Shown: positions 1 through 11,470 of the stretch, in pieces | Numbering within the stretch: the stretch's first letter is position 1 | Layout: each line of letters starts with the position of its first letter | DNA from: Edolisoma coerulescens | Lineage: Eukaryota > Chordata > Aves > Passeriformes > Campephagidae | Length of the DNA stretch: 64,000 nt | Direction of reading: 5' to 3' | Assembly: GCA_013397115.1 (NCBI GenBank) | Contig: VWZW01004683.1 | Location: forward strand, 572,079-636,078 | Position numbers and translations under genes: made by a program | The notes under the pieces: model-generated | Told to the model about the DNA's origin: nothing | Database searches by the model: none | What the model saw: the letters and a program-made list of their open reading frames with translations, nothing else

Positions 1-915
1 GAAGGACCTTAATGATCACTGAGTTCCAAACCCCTTCTCCTGCAAGAAACAGCTTTGACCTAAATTTTGAGGTTCTGCCCCCTTTTCTTACCTTGGAGTT
101 GTTCCTTTACCGCTCATCCTAACAAAGGAAAGTTACCCTGACTTCCCTGCTAGACTTCGTTCAGTTCTAAGCAGGAGAAACTGCTGAAAATTCAGAAATA
201 AAAATAGTTTATTGAGGTTATGAGCAACTAATTTGGGCTGAAACGTCGCTCCGGTCGTGCCCATCGAGTTCTTTTTTGGTTTTCCCCCGCCTGAAAAGGA
301 TCTGCATCAAATATCGAGGAGTTTTGTGTGTGTAAGCATTGTTTGTGCTGTTATTTCCACACAAAAAAAAAGCTCAGCTCGTGCCTCAGAGTTTGATTCT
401 GTGGCAGTTTCCAACTGGTTCATCCTCGTGATTCCAAGCTGGTGTTCGTGCTGATTCCCGGGAATTGGCTGAGGTTTTCCCAAGGGAAGGAGAGATGCTC
501 TGTAAAGAGAAGTGCAAAAAAATTTCATCTTGATTAAAGGCATGAAAATTCCTTAAATAAATATAGATAAATGAATAATGTAAATAAATTAAATAATAAA
601 TGAATAAATAAAATCAACTGGTTGGATACTTTAAGATGTGGTTAGAACTAAATAGCAGCAGCCAAAATGATGATTTTCCTGCAAAAATACCAAGTTTTCC
701 ATTCTCTCCTTGAAAATGTTGCCGTCTTCAATGGAAGAAGCCTCTTCCACCCTGTGGAGCTCAAAATTGGGGTTTTTTCCCCCACTTTTTAAAGACAAGT
801 TTTTAAATTAAAAATTAAATCCTGTGGCTGGAGCCCCTTTAAAAATCATATTTAGGCCTCCAGTGAAGCCAAATTTGTGGGTTTTTATAGCCACTGTTCT
901 TTTTTTGTGTTTCAG
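1..915 (+). other. MDGA2: Intron upstream of the Ig4 exon (3' part)
   Basis: This is the tail of the intron that precedes the first visible exon. It ends in a T-rich tract and a TTCAG acceptor at 911-915. Positions about 545-615 are an AT-rich simple repeat of AAAT/AATG type. I see no other coding sequence. Short reading frames here have no recognisable domain and are chance openings. Confidence 0.8.
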
Positions 916-1245
916 CCTTAAAAAAAGGACGATTCTGGATCACCCCTGACCCGTATCACAAAGATGACAACATCCAGATCGGGCGGGAGGTGAAGATCTC
1001 ATGCCAGGTGGAGGCCATCCCCTCGGAGGAGCTCACCTTCAGCTGGTTCAAGAACGGGCGGCCCCTGCGGAGCTCGGAGAGGATGGTGATCACCCAGACC
1101 GACCCTGACGTGTCCCCTGGCACCACCAACCTGGACATCATCGACCTGAAGTTCACGGATTTCGGGACCTACACGTGCGTGGCGTCCCTCAAGGGAGGTG
1201 GCATTTCAGACATCAGCATCGATGTCAACATCTCCAGCAGCACAG
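916..1245 (+). CDS. MDGA2: MDGA2 exon encoding Ig-like domain 4
   Basis: This internal exon of 330 bases encodes one complete immunoglobulin domain of MDGA2, a GPI-anchored neuronal surface protein that binds neuroligins and restrains neurexin contact. The first two bases finish a split Ala codon; the peptide then begins LKKGRFWITPD and ends NISSST. Visible Ig hallmarks, counted from the Leu, are Cys29, Trp43 in SWFKNG, and DFGTYTC at 81-87 with Cys87 as the disulfide partner. An NIS glycosylation sequon lies near the end. The acceptor is TTCAG at 911-915 and the donor GTGAG begins at 1246. Both borders are phase 1, so skipping the exon would keep the frame. The sequence looks nearly identical to the mammalian MDGA2 Ig4 that I recall, and differs clearly from the MDGA1 version. 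By family order this is the fourth of six Ig domains. Codon third positions are very GC-rich compared with the flanking introns. Confidence 0.95.
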
Positions 1246-1312
1246 GTGAGGAGAAACTCCTTGGGGTCGGTTTCGTTTGGATGGAGCCACCCCATAGTGG
1301 AGAAGGTTGTGT

Positions 1313-1640
1313 GGAGACCTCCCAGCACATTCCAGGGGCTCCAGGAGAGCTGGAGAGGGACTGTTCATCAGGAACTGGGGACAGGATAAGGGGGGTGGGT
1401 TCAAACTGAAAGAGGAGAAACTTAGGTTGGATATTGGGAAGGCATTCCTGGCTGGGAGGGGGGGGAGGCGTTGGAATGGAATTCCCAGGGAAGCTCTGGC
1501 TGCCCCTGGATCCCTGGCAGTGTCCAAGGCCAGGCTGGACATTGGGGCTTGGAGCAGCCTGGGACAGTGGGAGGTGTCCCTGCCATGGCAGGGGGGGAAT
1601 GGAATGAATTTTAATTTCAAACCATTCTGGAATTCCCTGA
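1313..1640 (+). mobile_element. CR1 LINE 3' fragment
   Basis: The fragment reads in CR1 sense, from the segment ending in CTCCAGGAGAGCTGGAGAGG, through TTGGATATTGGGAAGG, to the 3' tail around AAACCATTCTGGAATTCC. It begins about 70 bases after the Ig4 donor. It is 5'-truncated and has no open reverse transcriptase frame. Confidence 0.85.
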
Positions 1641-1699
1641 CCCTTGAACAGGGGCTGAGTTGCTTTGATAAACCAATAGAAACCTGAGGAAAAATGTTG

Positions 1700-2140
1700 G
1701 ATCATGGAGGTGCTCCAAAGGCTGGAGCTGCTCTGGACCCAGGCTGGGAGAGCTGGGAATGTTCACCTGGAGAAGAGAAGGCTCCAGGGAGAGCTCAGAG
1801 CCCCTTGCAGGGCCTAAAGGGGCTCCAGGAGAGCTGGAGAGGGACTGGGGACAAGGGATGGAGGGACAGGACACAGGGAGTGGCTTTAAGGTGAAGGAGG
1901 GTAGATTTGGGTGGGATATTGGGAAGGAATTCCTGGCTGGGAGGGTGGGGAGGAGTTGGGCTGGAATTCCCAGAGAAGCTGTGGCTGCCCCTGGATCCCT
2001 GGCAGTGTCCAAGGCCAGGCTGGACATTGGGGCTTGGAGCAGCCTGGGACAGTGGGAGGTGTCCCTGCCCATGGCAGGGGTGGAACTGGATGGACTTTAA
2101 GGTCCCTTCCAAACCAAACCATTCCATGATTCCATGATTT
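1700..2140 (+). mobile_element. CR1 LINE 3' fragment
   Basis: This is a second sense-oriented CR1 tail directly after the first, with the same landmarks and a clear 3' end of the ATTCCATGATTCCATGAT type. It is longer at its 5' side and includes the GAGAAGAGAAGGCTCCAGGG segment. Together the two form a direct tandem pair. Confidence 0.9.
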
Positions 2141-3704
2141 TACTATCAGGAAAAGAACTGGGAGGATTCTTATGGAGGAAGAGCCAACTTTGGAATGATG
2201 GATGACCATTCCATGCAAACTTTGTCACCTCCCTGCCCAGGCGGAGCAAAAGGTGCTGTGTGTGCATCCAATAACCACCAAATTCCCTGTACTTCCTGGG
2301 AAATCCTTTGGAAAACTGATGGCATTTCCTGGAAACATCCATTAGTTGGCCATTCCTACCAGCTCACCACAATCCCTGCAGGAGGGGATGAATTCTGTCA
2401 CCCCTTAAACTTCCTGTCCTGGAACTCTCCAGAAAATCAGGAAAAGGGGAGGAAAACGTGGAATTTGGGCTCAGCTGTTTTTAGCATCCTAAAAGGAATT
2501 CTGCTCTTGGAATGACTTCATTACCCAGCCAAGTGGAAGCTGAAATAGTTGCAGTGCTTTGAAGGTCATTACTGATTCATCAAGATTCATTACTGCTCTG
2601 CTAATTAGGAACAGAAGGCCCAGGCACAAACACATTTCCCAAATGCCAGGACTTGCAGGGATTTATCAACATCCCTCTGGATGTCTGGGATGGGCGGGGG
2701 GGCGGAATTTCCTCTTCCTGATGTTTATGAGGCTCCTCCTGGAGTCACCAAGAGGGGTGGGAGGGGCTGTGTCAAATCCTAAGGAAGGAGGAAATCCATG
2801 AATTCCAGCAGGTCAGGAAGGGATGTGTGGCTTACAGCACACTTGGAATTGCCCTTGTTTAGTGGGAATATTTTTTTCCCTTGACATTTTCAGCGGGAAA
2901 AGCACGGATTTGTGTCCTGAGTATCTTACATAAATGGACCTGAAGTAATCCCCTCGCTGCTCCCCCCATATCTCGATAAAATAGGTCACTGAAGAGTGAG
3001 AATTGAGACTTAAATATGGAATATCTGCCCTAGAAAGGCCCCATCATCCATAAAACCCACCCTGGGCAAATGTTCCTGAGAGCCAGGCTGGGTATTCCTG
3101 GATATGTGGGATCATGTCATGGAAACCTGGAGGCAGAAAATGCTAAAAAAGCAACGAGAAAGGCAACAAAACCCTCAATGAAGTGGGTTCGGGGTAAGCA
3201 AAAAAAAAAAAAAGAGGTGGATCAGAGAGTGTCAGTTTGTGCAAGGGATTGTTTCTCTGCCTTAGATATTGGATTTGAGCAGGAAGAATAAGCTTTGGGA
3301 TTGGGATGGTTTATTCAGGACAGGCTTTTGCATTGTTTTTATTCCCAAAAATCAGCGTTTGTCCCTTCCGGCGCATTCCCTTTCCACCTTTTCCTTGGAG
3401 ATGTTGTTGAGCAGGGAGGAGTGTTGTTATTTTGGGATATTTTCCTTTATTTTCTGGTTTTGCTGCTCTGAATTGCCACGAGAAGGCCTGGAGAAGGTGC
3501 TGATCCCTCTTTTCCTAAGGGAGCCCTTCCAGTGGTTCATTCCTGCCCTGTGTGGGCACAGCCAGATGTCCTACATGGAAAATTCACCAAATTCCTGCCC
3601 TCGGGATGAGCCTGAAGATGTGCTGAACTTAGGGTGGGAACATTCCGGAGCAGGACATGGATTTTGGATGAGCACAGGGCAGCCTGGAGGCCTCCAGATC
3701 TCCT

Positions 3705-3800
3705 GGAATCATGGAATCATGGAGCTGTTTGGATTGGAAAGGATCTTTGGGTTGGAAGCGCCAGCTCCCCCTATCCCAGGTTGCTCCAACACTTCCAGGG
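3705..3800 (-). mobile_element. CR1 LINE 3' fragment (short)
   Basis: On the + strand this reads as an inverted CR1 end, GGAATCATGGAATCATGG, followed by the TTGGAAAGGATC segment, then CTATCCCAGGTTGCTCCAA. Only about 95 bases are recognisable and the middle is degraded. Confidence 0.7.
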
Positions 3801-4821
3801 AGAAATTTGGCTTTCCATAAGTTCTGCTACCTATCCAGGCAGAGAAATTCTTGGAGAACTGCTCCATGTGAGGCTGTGCAGGATGAAAAGGGCTTCCCTG
3901 TCAAGCTAATCAGCTCCCCATTAAATAATGAATTAATTACAGCTCCAGGCTGCCGCTCCAGGACCTGCAGCCTTGATCTGGTTGTGCCACAGGAGTCCTC
4001 TGGTCATCCTGTTCCTGCTTTGATGAGACATGAAAGAGACCTTGATTCCAGCTCGGAATGTTTATCGGCATCACAGCCTCGTTGCATAACGAGGATGTGG
4101 GGTTTGGGATGTAATTAGGGGCTAATTAAGATATTTGTAAACCTTAAGCACCGTCCAGAGCGATCCCCAGGAAACAGAGAGAGGCCTTTGGTTATTGCAG
4201 CAAATGGATGGGTTTGGGGAGCCATTATCCTTGGAGTTGATCTTGGGAAGGAGCAGGGAGCAGAAAGGAACAAAAAAATGTGGGATTTTGTTAAAATCTC
4301 TGGCTTTTATTTCTGTTTTCATGGTTAATGTGCAGAGATTGTTCTTGTTAATTCCATCCTTGGGAGCCCCTTCCCGTCACACAGCAGGGAAAGGGCCAGG
4401 CCAGGCCTTGTCCCGCTCTGCAGCCCATTCCCTTGGGAAATCTGATTTCTATGGGATGAACCCACCCTCCACGGCTTGATTCCAGTAGTATTTCTGGGAG
4501 CAGACACCCTCTGTGTGGCAGAGTCTCTTTGTTTTTCTCCAGAGGGCTGTGGATGGACTCCTCATCCCGTGGTTCTCCTCATCCGTGGATGCTCCTCAGC
4601 ACTGGAACTCATTTCCCCGATTTGCTGCTGGCTCTGCATGTTCTGGGTTTCAAATGTTCCTCTGCCCTCTGGCTGCAGAGCACAGTGGTGCTTTAGGGCT
4701 TTCGTGTTGTCTTCCAGGCACTAATCCTGGAATTATTTTCCTGCCTGAGCAGAATTTTTGTCCAAAAATCAGCATCATCCCAACCCTCAGGACTGGACCC
4801 TTTGTCCAAGGCCTCACCATC

Positions 4822-5061
4822 ACTTCAGGGTGAGAGGAAACGGCCTCAGGGGTGGTTTAAATTGGATCCCAGGGAAAATTCCTTCTCAGAAAGGGTGGAA
4901 AAGGCTGTCCAGGGGGGTCACCATCCCTGGAATTGTTCAAAAAATGTGTGGATGTGGCACTTGGGGACATGGGTTGGTGGTGACCATGGTGGTGGTGCTG
5001 GTTGATGGTTGGACTTGGTATTCTTGCAGGGCTTTTCCAACTTATTCTGTGATTCCATAAA
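4822..5061 (+). mobile_element. CR1 LINE 3' fragment
   Basis: This sense fragment belongs to a CR1 subfamily with the landmarks GGAAACGGCCTCAGG, GGCTGTCCAGG, GGATGTGGCACTTGGGGACA and a tail near TTCTGTGATTCCATA. Several internal GGTGGT triplet-like expansions sit at about 4975-5000. Confidence 0.8.
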
Positions 5062-6107
5062 ATCCATGGTGGATATTGTGTCCTCACATGCAATTAGGAG
5101 TGATTTGTGCCCCAGAAAACATGGACTTTCCCCTTTGGAATTAGGACCTTGCCTGGGGGGACGCAGGAACTGGAATGACCGGAAACTGCCCGTGAAATCC
5201 AGCCAGGAATTCCTGACAGGCCGCTCCATTTCCCTTCCACACCAGTGCCTTGATGGACCCTCTTCCATGGGGATGAAGGGCCATGGAAAGGGTAAAGGAA
5301 ATTCCCTGGAGTTTTTTTTCCCTTGACTTCAGCTGCTTTTCCAATCATTTAACTGGATCAACAGATCTCCCCCCGGGCTCTTCTCTCACCTCCGTGTCTC
5401 TTCCAGCAGCAGCTCCTTGGTTTTTCCCAACATTTCTCCCAAAAAAACGGGAGCAGGCTGAGCAGCTTCAGCCTCTGTTTACAGACAGAACCAGCATAAT
5501 TATCCTTCATGAATAATTATCCCTCGCTGCCCTTCCCGGGCTGAATGATCTTGCTCAAATCTATTTTGTGCCGCGGCTCAGCCCTGTCTTAACTCCGGCA
5601 TCACATCAGGGCATGAATCACGAGCTGGGCCCAAACTGCAGCTCTCAGGCAGAGGATGATTAATCCTGCCCGGTCAGACCTTCAAATTCATAAATATTCC
5701 ACAAGTAGGACACACAAATAACTTCTCTTCTCCCTTCCAGCCGGCTCAGCGTGGATTCCTCAGTATTCCGGAGCCAGGCTGGGTTTGAATTCCTTGGATA
5801 ATGTGAATTCCAGCAGTTCCTTGGGGAGATTCTCTCTGGGTGATCTCCAGTTCGGGTGATTTCTTGATGTGCTGCTCAAACACTGCTTTTCTGTGCTTGA
5901 TCCCAATTATTAGGATGAATCCATGTGGAGCAGCCTGGCCACATTATCCCAGGATTTTTCCCGGTCACCGACAGAGGTTGCTCCAAGGAAATGTTTTCCT
6001 GAAGGCTCCCAGAGGTGCCAGCAGCCCCTGAAATCCCCAGGGAAGAGCTCAGCAGTTGTGAGGCCACCACTTGTGGGGGCTCCTTGTCCTCCTTCTCTGA
6101 TTGTCTT

Positions 6108-6185
6108 GGAATCATGGAATAGTTTGGGAAGGGATAAAGCCCACCCAGCCTCCATGGGCAGGGACATTTTAATGGGATCAGAGCG
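6108..6185 (-). mobile_element. Degraded CR1 3' end
   Basis: A short inverted CR1-like start, GGAATCATGGAATAGTTTGG, is followed by CCTCCATGGGCAGGGACA. It then loses similarity. Confidence 0.5.
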
Positions 6186-6728
6186 CCTCTGAAGGATTTC
6201 TCTGTCTGCAACTTCTTGCCTCTGCCAGCGGCTCTCTGGCAGTTAATTAATCTGTCTGATCCGTTAATTAAGCTGGAATTTGATCCATCAGGACTTCAGA
6301 AAGCTCGAGTAGAACTGAAAACACCCAGAATACACAAAGAGTAAACATTAAGCTCAGGAATTTTGGTTTTTTCATGGAAATAGCTGTTTTGTCCTGTCCC
6401 TGTTCTCCTCTAAACGGTGCTGGATCACAGATCCCATGGAATTACAGTGGAACTGCCACAGGAGAGCAGCTGGAACAGTCCTGCCTGGATTTATTCTGTC
6501 CAGAAATGTCTGTCCAGGGAGCAGTTTAACAAAAAATCAGAGGACAAGAGAGCAGTGACCCTCCTGCCACCCCACCTCGGGCTGGATCAGCAGCCTGGGG
6601 AGGCCGGGCTTGTCTCAGAGATTTCATTTAAAAATCTCGGTTGGACAGGGATCAGCAGAACCTGCTCAGCCACGGCCACTGCCCAGCTCACAGGGTGACA
6701 ACGTGGCTTTAAATCGGTGCTGCCTGAG

Positions 6729-7162
6729 TGTCACCAAAGCTTCTTGTTCTCCAGGTGTCACCAGAGCTTTTTGTCCTCCGAGTGTCACTTTTCCGAGTGT
6801 CACTTTTCCAAGTGTCACCAAAGCTTTTTGTCCTCCAAGTGTCACCAAAGCTTTTTGTTTTTCAAGTGTCACCAAAGCTTTTTGTTCTCCAAGTCTCAAC
6901 AAAGCTTTTTGTTCTCCAGGTGTCACCAAAGCTTTTTGTCCTCCAAGTGTCACCAAAGCTTTTGTTCTCTAAGTGTTGCCAAAGCTTTTTGTTTTTCAAG
7001 TGTCACCAAAGCTTTTTGTCCTCTGAGTGTCACCAAAGCTTTTTCTCTTCCGAGTGTCACCAGAGCTTTTTCTTCTCCAAGTGTCACCAGAGCTTTTTGT
7101 CCTCTGAGTGTCACCAAATCTTTTTGTTCTCCAGGTGTCACCAGAGCTTTTTGTTCTCCAAG
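6729..7162. repeat. 27-base minisatellite, 17 units
   Basis: Unit starts read TGTCACCAAAGCTTTTTGT and end in CTCCAAG or a variant. By hand I count fourteen 27-base units, one 26-base unit and two 15-base short units (about 6783-6812), then a partial unit. Variation is mostly transitions at a few fixed positions (AAAGC/AGAGC, TTCTCC/CCTCC). Because 27 is a multiple of three, long repetitive reading frames stay open in several frames on both strands. I do not read these as a protein. There are no spacers, so it is not a CRISPR array. Confidence 0.95.
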
Positions 7163-7508
7163 TGTCACCCTCCACTTCAGGAAACTGCTGAGACTGTGAA
7201 CTGATTTTAAAGCCACTTCGTGCAGGAAAAAGGGAACATTTGTTGATTCTGGTTAGGATGAGGAAAAATCATGGATTTGTCCTTTTCCAGCCTGGGCAGT
7301 GGATCTGCTCCCGGCTGTGGCTGCAGGAATAAGGGAACATTTCTTGTTTCCATTTAGGATTTTGGTAACTTTCGATTCTGCAAAGCAGGGACAGAGCTGC
7401 CCTTTCCTTGGAGCAGCCTCTGGAGCTGCAGGAGCCCTGGGATGCCTCGGGAAGAGGCTGAGCCCTCCAGGGCTCTCCTTGTGCCACAGCAGCACCTGCT
7501 GGGAGAGG

Positions 7509-7556
7509 GTGGCTGGCACAGCTGGTGACAGCCTGGCACAGCTGGTGACACTCTCC
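7509..7556. repeat. Short direct repeat, two copies
   Basis: The block CTGGCACAGCTGGTGACA occurs twice in succession, separated by two bases, in a GC-rich patch. No function can be read from it. Confidence 0.7.
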
Positions 7557-7699
7557 CCACCTGCCTGGCACCCTCCCTGCTCATCCCACTGGCAGCGTCT
7601 TGGTTGGCACATCCTTGGTGCATCCCTGCTGCTTTCCTCGTGGATTTGAGCCTCTGGACCCACCTTTGCTCACTCATCTTTGCACAAATGGTGGGAAAA

Positions 7700-7925
7700 C
7701 AGGAAACAGCCTCAAATTGTGTCAGGAGAGGTTTAGTTGGATATCAGGGAGAATTCCTGCCTGGAAAGGGTTGTCCAGCCCAGGGAAGGGGTGGAGTCCC
7801 CATTCCTGCAGGGATTTCAAATCCCTGTGGATGTGGCACTTGGGGACATGGAGCAGTGGTGGCTTTGGAACAGTTGGACTCAGTGATCCCAGAGAGCTTT
7901 TCCAACCTGAACAATTCCATGACTC
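7700..7925 (+). mobile_element. CR1 LINE 3' fragment
   Basis: This sense fragment carries AGTTGGATATCAGGGAGAAT, GGTTGTCCAGCCCAGGGAA, GGATGTGGCACTTGGGGACA and a tail at CAATTCCATGACTCC. It is the same subfamily as the copy at 4822-5061. Confidence 0.85.
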
Positions 7926-8559
7926 CCTGTTTCTAACCTTGCTCACCCAGACTCACCACTCCCTGCTCCTGGGGTCTCCCATCCTTTTTGGGAAGAAAAC
8001 CATCAAATTCTTATTTTCTCCTCCATCCTTTTGAGCTGGATTGCTCATGGAGACAAATCCCACGTGCCCAGGCAGCTTGTGCCTGCTGTATCAACATTCC
8101 CCAAAAATCTGGGATTTATTTTATCAGCCTGTTGCTAATTCTGGATACATTTTCTGGCAGAACAGACAGCTCAGGGATAATTCAGTACCTGTGAGGCTGT
8201 GACAAAAAACAGCTGGGCTGAAAAGGGGAAACCCTGCCAAAAACCCTCCCTGAGCAAAGCTTTGGGGCTTTTTCTCCCCCTAATTAGGGAGTGGAGAATC
8301 GGGATCTTAATTTAGGGGGATTTGGAGCTGTAAATGGGGTGGGGACAGGGAAATCCTTGGTGGGACCTCACTGTTACTCAAACGTGACCCAGAGCTGCAG
8401 CCAGGCTCTGGATTTATGGCATTGCCCCTGGAATTCTTCATCTTAATGGATGGCCTTGTCCCTCCTGTCCCCTCTGCTGTTCCCAGGAACGATGTGAATA
8501 AATCCAGGGAATCATAAGGAGCCGTTGGCTGCCTCGCAGCGACGGGCGCTGCCGAGCGC

Positions 8560-8705
8560 CACGGGAGATGAGGAGTCAGGGCTTTGAAGGGATCTTTCCA
8601 TCTGGGATGCTGACAGAGCCTCTCTTATCAGCTGTCACCACCCTCGTGGGCCCTGCTCCTTATCTCAGCCAGGTGCAGCTTTTGCTGTGCTGTTATCTCT
8701 GGGTT
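8560..8705. promoter_or_regulatory. Candidate regulatory patch with GATA and E-box motifs
   Basis: In about 80 bases of non-repeat sequence there are three TTATC (GATA-type) motifs: TTATCAGCTG at about 8625-8634, where it overlaps a CAGCTG E-box, TTATCT at about 8659, and TTATCT at about 8693. A CAGGTG E-box lies between the last two. Adjacent GATA and E-box sites are a known enhancer grammar. Nothing in the window itself proves activity, and such motifs occur by chance. Confidence 0.25.
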
Positions 8706-8907
8706 TTCAGGAAAAACTGATGGGAAAAGAAGGGGAACTGTTGTATTTGCACAGGGGATTTTTGTCTTGGATCTGCTTTTTTTCGCCCCCCAAAGTTGGA
8801 TGTGCTGTGACATTCCCTCTCCTTCCTCTCAGACACCTCCAGAAGTCCCCATGGGAAGCTGGGTGTGCTCTTTCCTGCTTTTTTCTGGATAGGATTCAAG
8901 CTTTGAG

Positions 8908-9003
8908 TGCATAAAGTGTCCAAGGCCGGGTTGGACAGGGCTTGGAGCAGCCTGGGATGGTGGAAGGTGTCCCTGCCCATGGCAGGGGTGGGATGGGATG
9001 AGC
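8908..9003 (+). mobile_element. CR1 LINE 3' fragment (short)
   Basis: About 95 bases of CR1 sense sequence run from AGTGTCCAAGGCCGGGTTGG through GGAAGGTGTCCCTGCCCATG. The 3' terminal repeats are missing. Confidence 0.8.
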
Positions 9004-9143
9004 AGTGCAGCTCCTGCACACATGGAATTTGTTTGTCTGCTCCTCCCATGGTGAGCTCGGTGAAGGAGTTCCTTCAACCAGAAAAACCCTTTGGAAATCT
9101 GGGAAAAACCGCATTTTTTTCTATCCTCTCCCTGTTTCCGTGC

Positions 9144-9595
9144 CAGAATCCTAGAATGGTTTGGGTTGGAAAGGACCTCAAAGCCCATCCAGTTCCAACT
9201 GGGACCCCTCCCACTGTCCCAGGCTCTTCCAAGTCCCAATATCCAACCTGGCCTTGGACGCTCCCAGGGATCCAGGGGCAGCCACAGCTCCTCTGGGAAT
9301 TCCATTCCAGCCCCTCCCCACCCTCACACACAGGAATTCCTTCCCAATATCCCATCTAACCCTGGGAAGCCATTCCCTGTGTCCTGTCCCTCCAGCCCTT
9401 GTCCCCAGTCCCTCTCCAGCTCTCCTGGAGCCCCTTTAGGCCCTGCAAGGGGCTCTGAGCTCTCCCTGGCTCCTTCTCTTCTCCAGGTGAGCATTCCCAG
9501 CTCTCCCAGCCTGGCTCCAGAGGGGCTCTAGCCCTGGGAGCAGCTCCATGGATTCCTCTGGGCTCATTCCAACATGTCCACACCCTTCCTGTGTT
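9144..9595 (-). mobile_element. CR1 LINE 3' fragment, long
   Basis: This is an inverted CR1 tail starting at AATCCTAGAATGGTTTGGGT. It runs through CCAATATCCAACCTGGCCTT and TTCCTTCCCAATATCCCA, to the 5' side near TTCTCTTCTCCAGGTGAGC. It is one of the longest copies here, about 450 bases. Confidence 0.9.
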
Positions 9596-10105
9596 TTCCC
9601 CAAGTTCCGTCCCTTGTCCCAGCTGCAATGGGTGATTCCTGAGGCAGGCTGGGATTGGATCACTCAGACCCGTGGCTCTCATACAGCCTGGAATGCTGGA
9701 ATCTGGAAGAGGCTGCCAGCACCACGTGTCCAGGGATTGATCCACACGGAGAAGCTCCAGAGGGAAAATTCCCATCCTGGCCCCATCTGGGGATATCAGG
9801 GATATTGGGATATCAGGGAGCTCATCTCAGGGCTGTGACCCCCCAGGCAGTGAATCCCTGAGCCAGGGAAGGTTGTGATTCCCAGGGCAGCCGGAGGAGC
9901 CAGGAGTGGGAGCAGGGCTGGAGGAACCTCCAGGATCCATCCAGCTGGGAAAGTCTTGGATCCAAACAGTCCCAGCTGGGAGCAGATCTACAGCCCAGGC
10001 TGGAAAAGGACAAATCCATTTTTCCAGATCCACACAGGGCTCTGTCACACTTGACCTCAGCTGAGAAGCCACGAGGTGGGGGAGCTGGAAAATCCAGGAG
10101 GAGGG

Positions 10106-10293
10106 CTAGGATCAGGGTTAGGGTTAGGATTGGGGTTGGGGTGTGGGTTAGGGTTGGGTTTAGGGTTAAATTTAGGGTTAGGTTTAAGGCTTAGTGCTTG
10201 GGCTTGGGTTAGGGTTAAGGTGAAGGCTTGGGGTTATGATTAGGATTTGCGTTAGTGTTAGGGTTAGGGTGGGTTTTAAGGGTTAGGGTTAGT
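10106..10293 (+). repeat. Degenerate interstitial telomeric repeat
   Basis: About 190 bases are dominated by TTAGGG and one-base variants (TTGGGG, TTTAGGG, GTTAGTG, CTTGGG), all in the same orientation on the + strand. The best runs are at 10117-10127, 10257-10269 and 10278-10290. The degree of decay says it is an old internal array, not an active telomere. Confidence 0.9.
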
Positions 10294-11079
10294 TTTGGCT
10301 GCCTTCAGGCACCTTTCCCTATAAACTCCATTTTCCTTCTTGGAAAAATACCATTCTCCCAGCTTGATCCATGATTTCACAGTGCTCCATCTCCCTTGGG
10401 AAGTTTCCTGCGCTCAGAACCTGCCGTGGCACTCAAGGGCGTAACTGAGAATTAATAATGTTTTATTAATATTGGAGAAAGTTTTTAAGCAGTTTTTATT
10501 TTTTCTATTTTTTCTCCTTTTCTTTTTTTTTTGGAAGTATGAAGTAATTTTTCTTTCCCTCCCCTGTGGAAAAAGCTCTTTCCATGCCTGCCTGTCCCAC
10601 CTGCCAGGAGCTATTAAATGCTTCAAAACAGCTGAAAGCAGCATTTTGGTTCCTATGAAAGCCCCACATTTCAACTCTGATTCCTACCAGGCTTGTCAGG
10701 GCTGCAGACACGGAGCAGATCCTTGGGGAAAGCTGGAATTGCTTCTCACCAGGACAAGTTTGTTGTTTCTGTCCCTTGGGGGCTGCAAATTTCCTTGGAA
10801 TATTTTTCCTGCAGACAGGAGGGAGGTGCAGGCTGGGTTTTGGCAGCCATGGCATTCCAGCAAACGAGCTGAGGGAAGGTCAGGGAGGGGAGGAAAAGCT
10901 CCTGGAGGGGCTGTTTTTCCACAGGGAATGTCTCTCCATGCTTCAGGACAGGAGATCCATGAGGAAAGATGAGTTTTCAGGGGGCACCAAAGGAAAAGGA
11001 GGATGGGCAGTGTTTAAATCAGGATTTTCCATCTCTCCACCCACCACGCAGCATTCCAAGCACTTCCCAAGCAAGGCTG

Positions 11080-11470
11080 GACACCTCCCTCTGACCCAGG
11101 CTGCTCCAAGCCCCAATGTCCAGCCTGGCCTTGGACACTGCCAGGGATCCAGGGGCAGCCACAGCTGCTCTGGGAATTCCAGCCCAGCCCCTCCCCACCC
11201 TCCCAGCCAGGAATTCCTTCCCAATATTCCATCCATCCCTGCCCTCTGGCACTGGGAAGCCATGCCCTGTGTCCTGTCCCTCCAGCCCTTGTCCCAAGTC
11301 CCTCTCCAGCTCTCCTGGAGCCCCTTTAGGCCCTGCAAGGGGCTCTGAGCTCTCCCTGGATCCTTCCCTTCTCCAGATGAACATTCCCAGCTCTCACAGC
11401 CTGGCTCCAGAGGGGCTCCAGCCCTTGGAGCCTCCTCTGGATTTGTTCCCACATATCCACATCCTTATCC
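11080..11470 (-). mobile_element. CR1 LINE 3' fragment
   Basis: This inverted copy lacks its terminal repeat end. It starts at ACACCTCCCTCTGACCCAGG, runs through CTGCTCCAAGCCCCAATGTC and reaches the TTCTCCAGATGAACATTCCC segment. It ends about 580 bases before the Ig5 exon. Confidence 0.9.

Noticed and set aside
6729..7162. CRISPR-like direct repeats
   Set aside because: Units are contiguous with no unique spacers, and the DNA is vertebrate.
6610..7216. Repetitive cysteine- and phenylalanine-containing proteins over the 27-base array
   Set aside because: Frames are open on both strands only because the unit length is divisible by three; one 26-base unit and two 15-base units shift or shorten them. 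No start context or splice signals.
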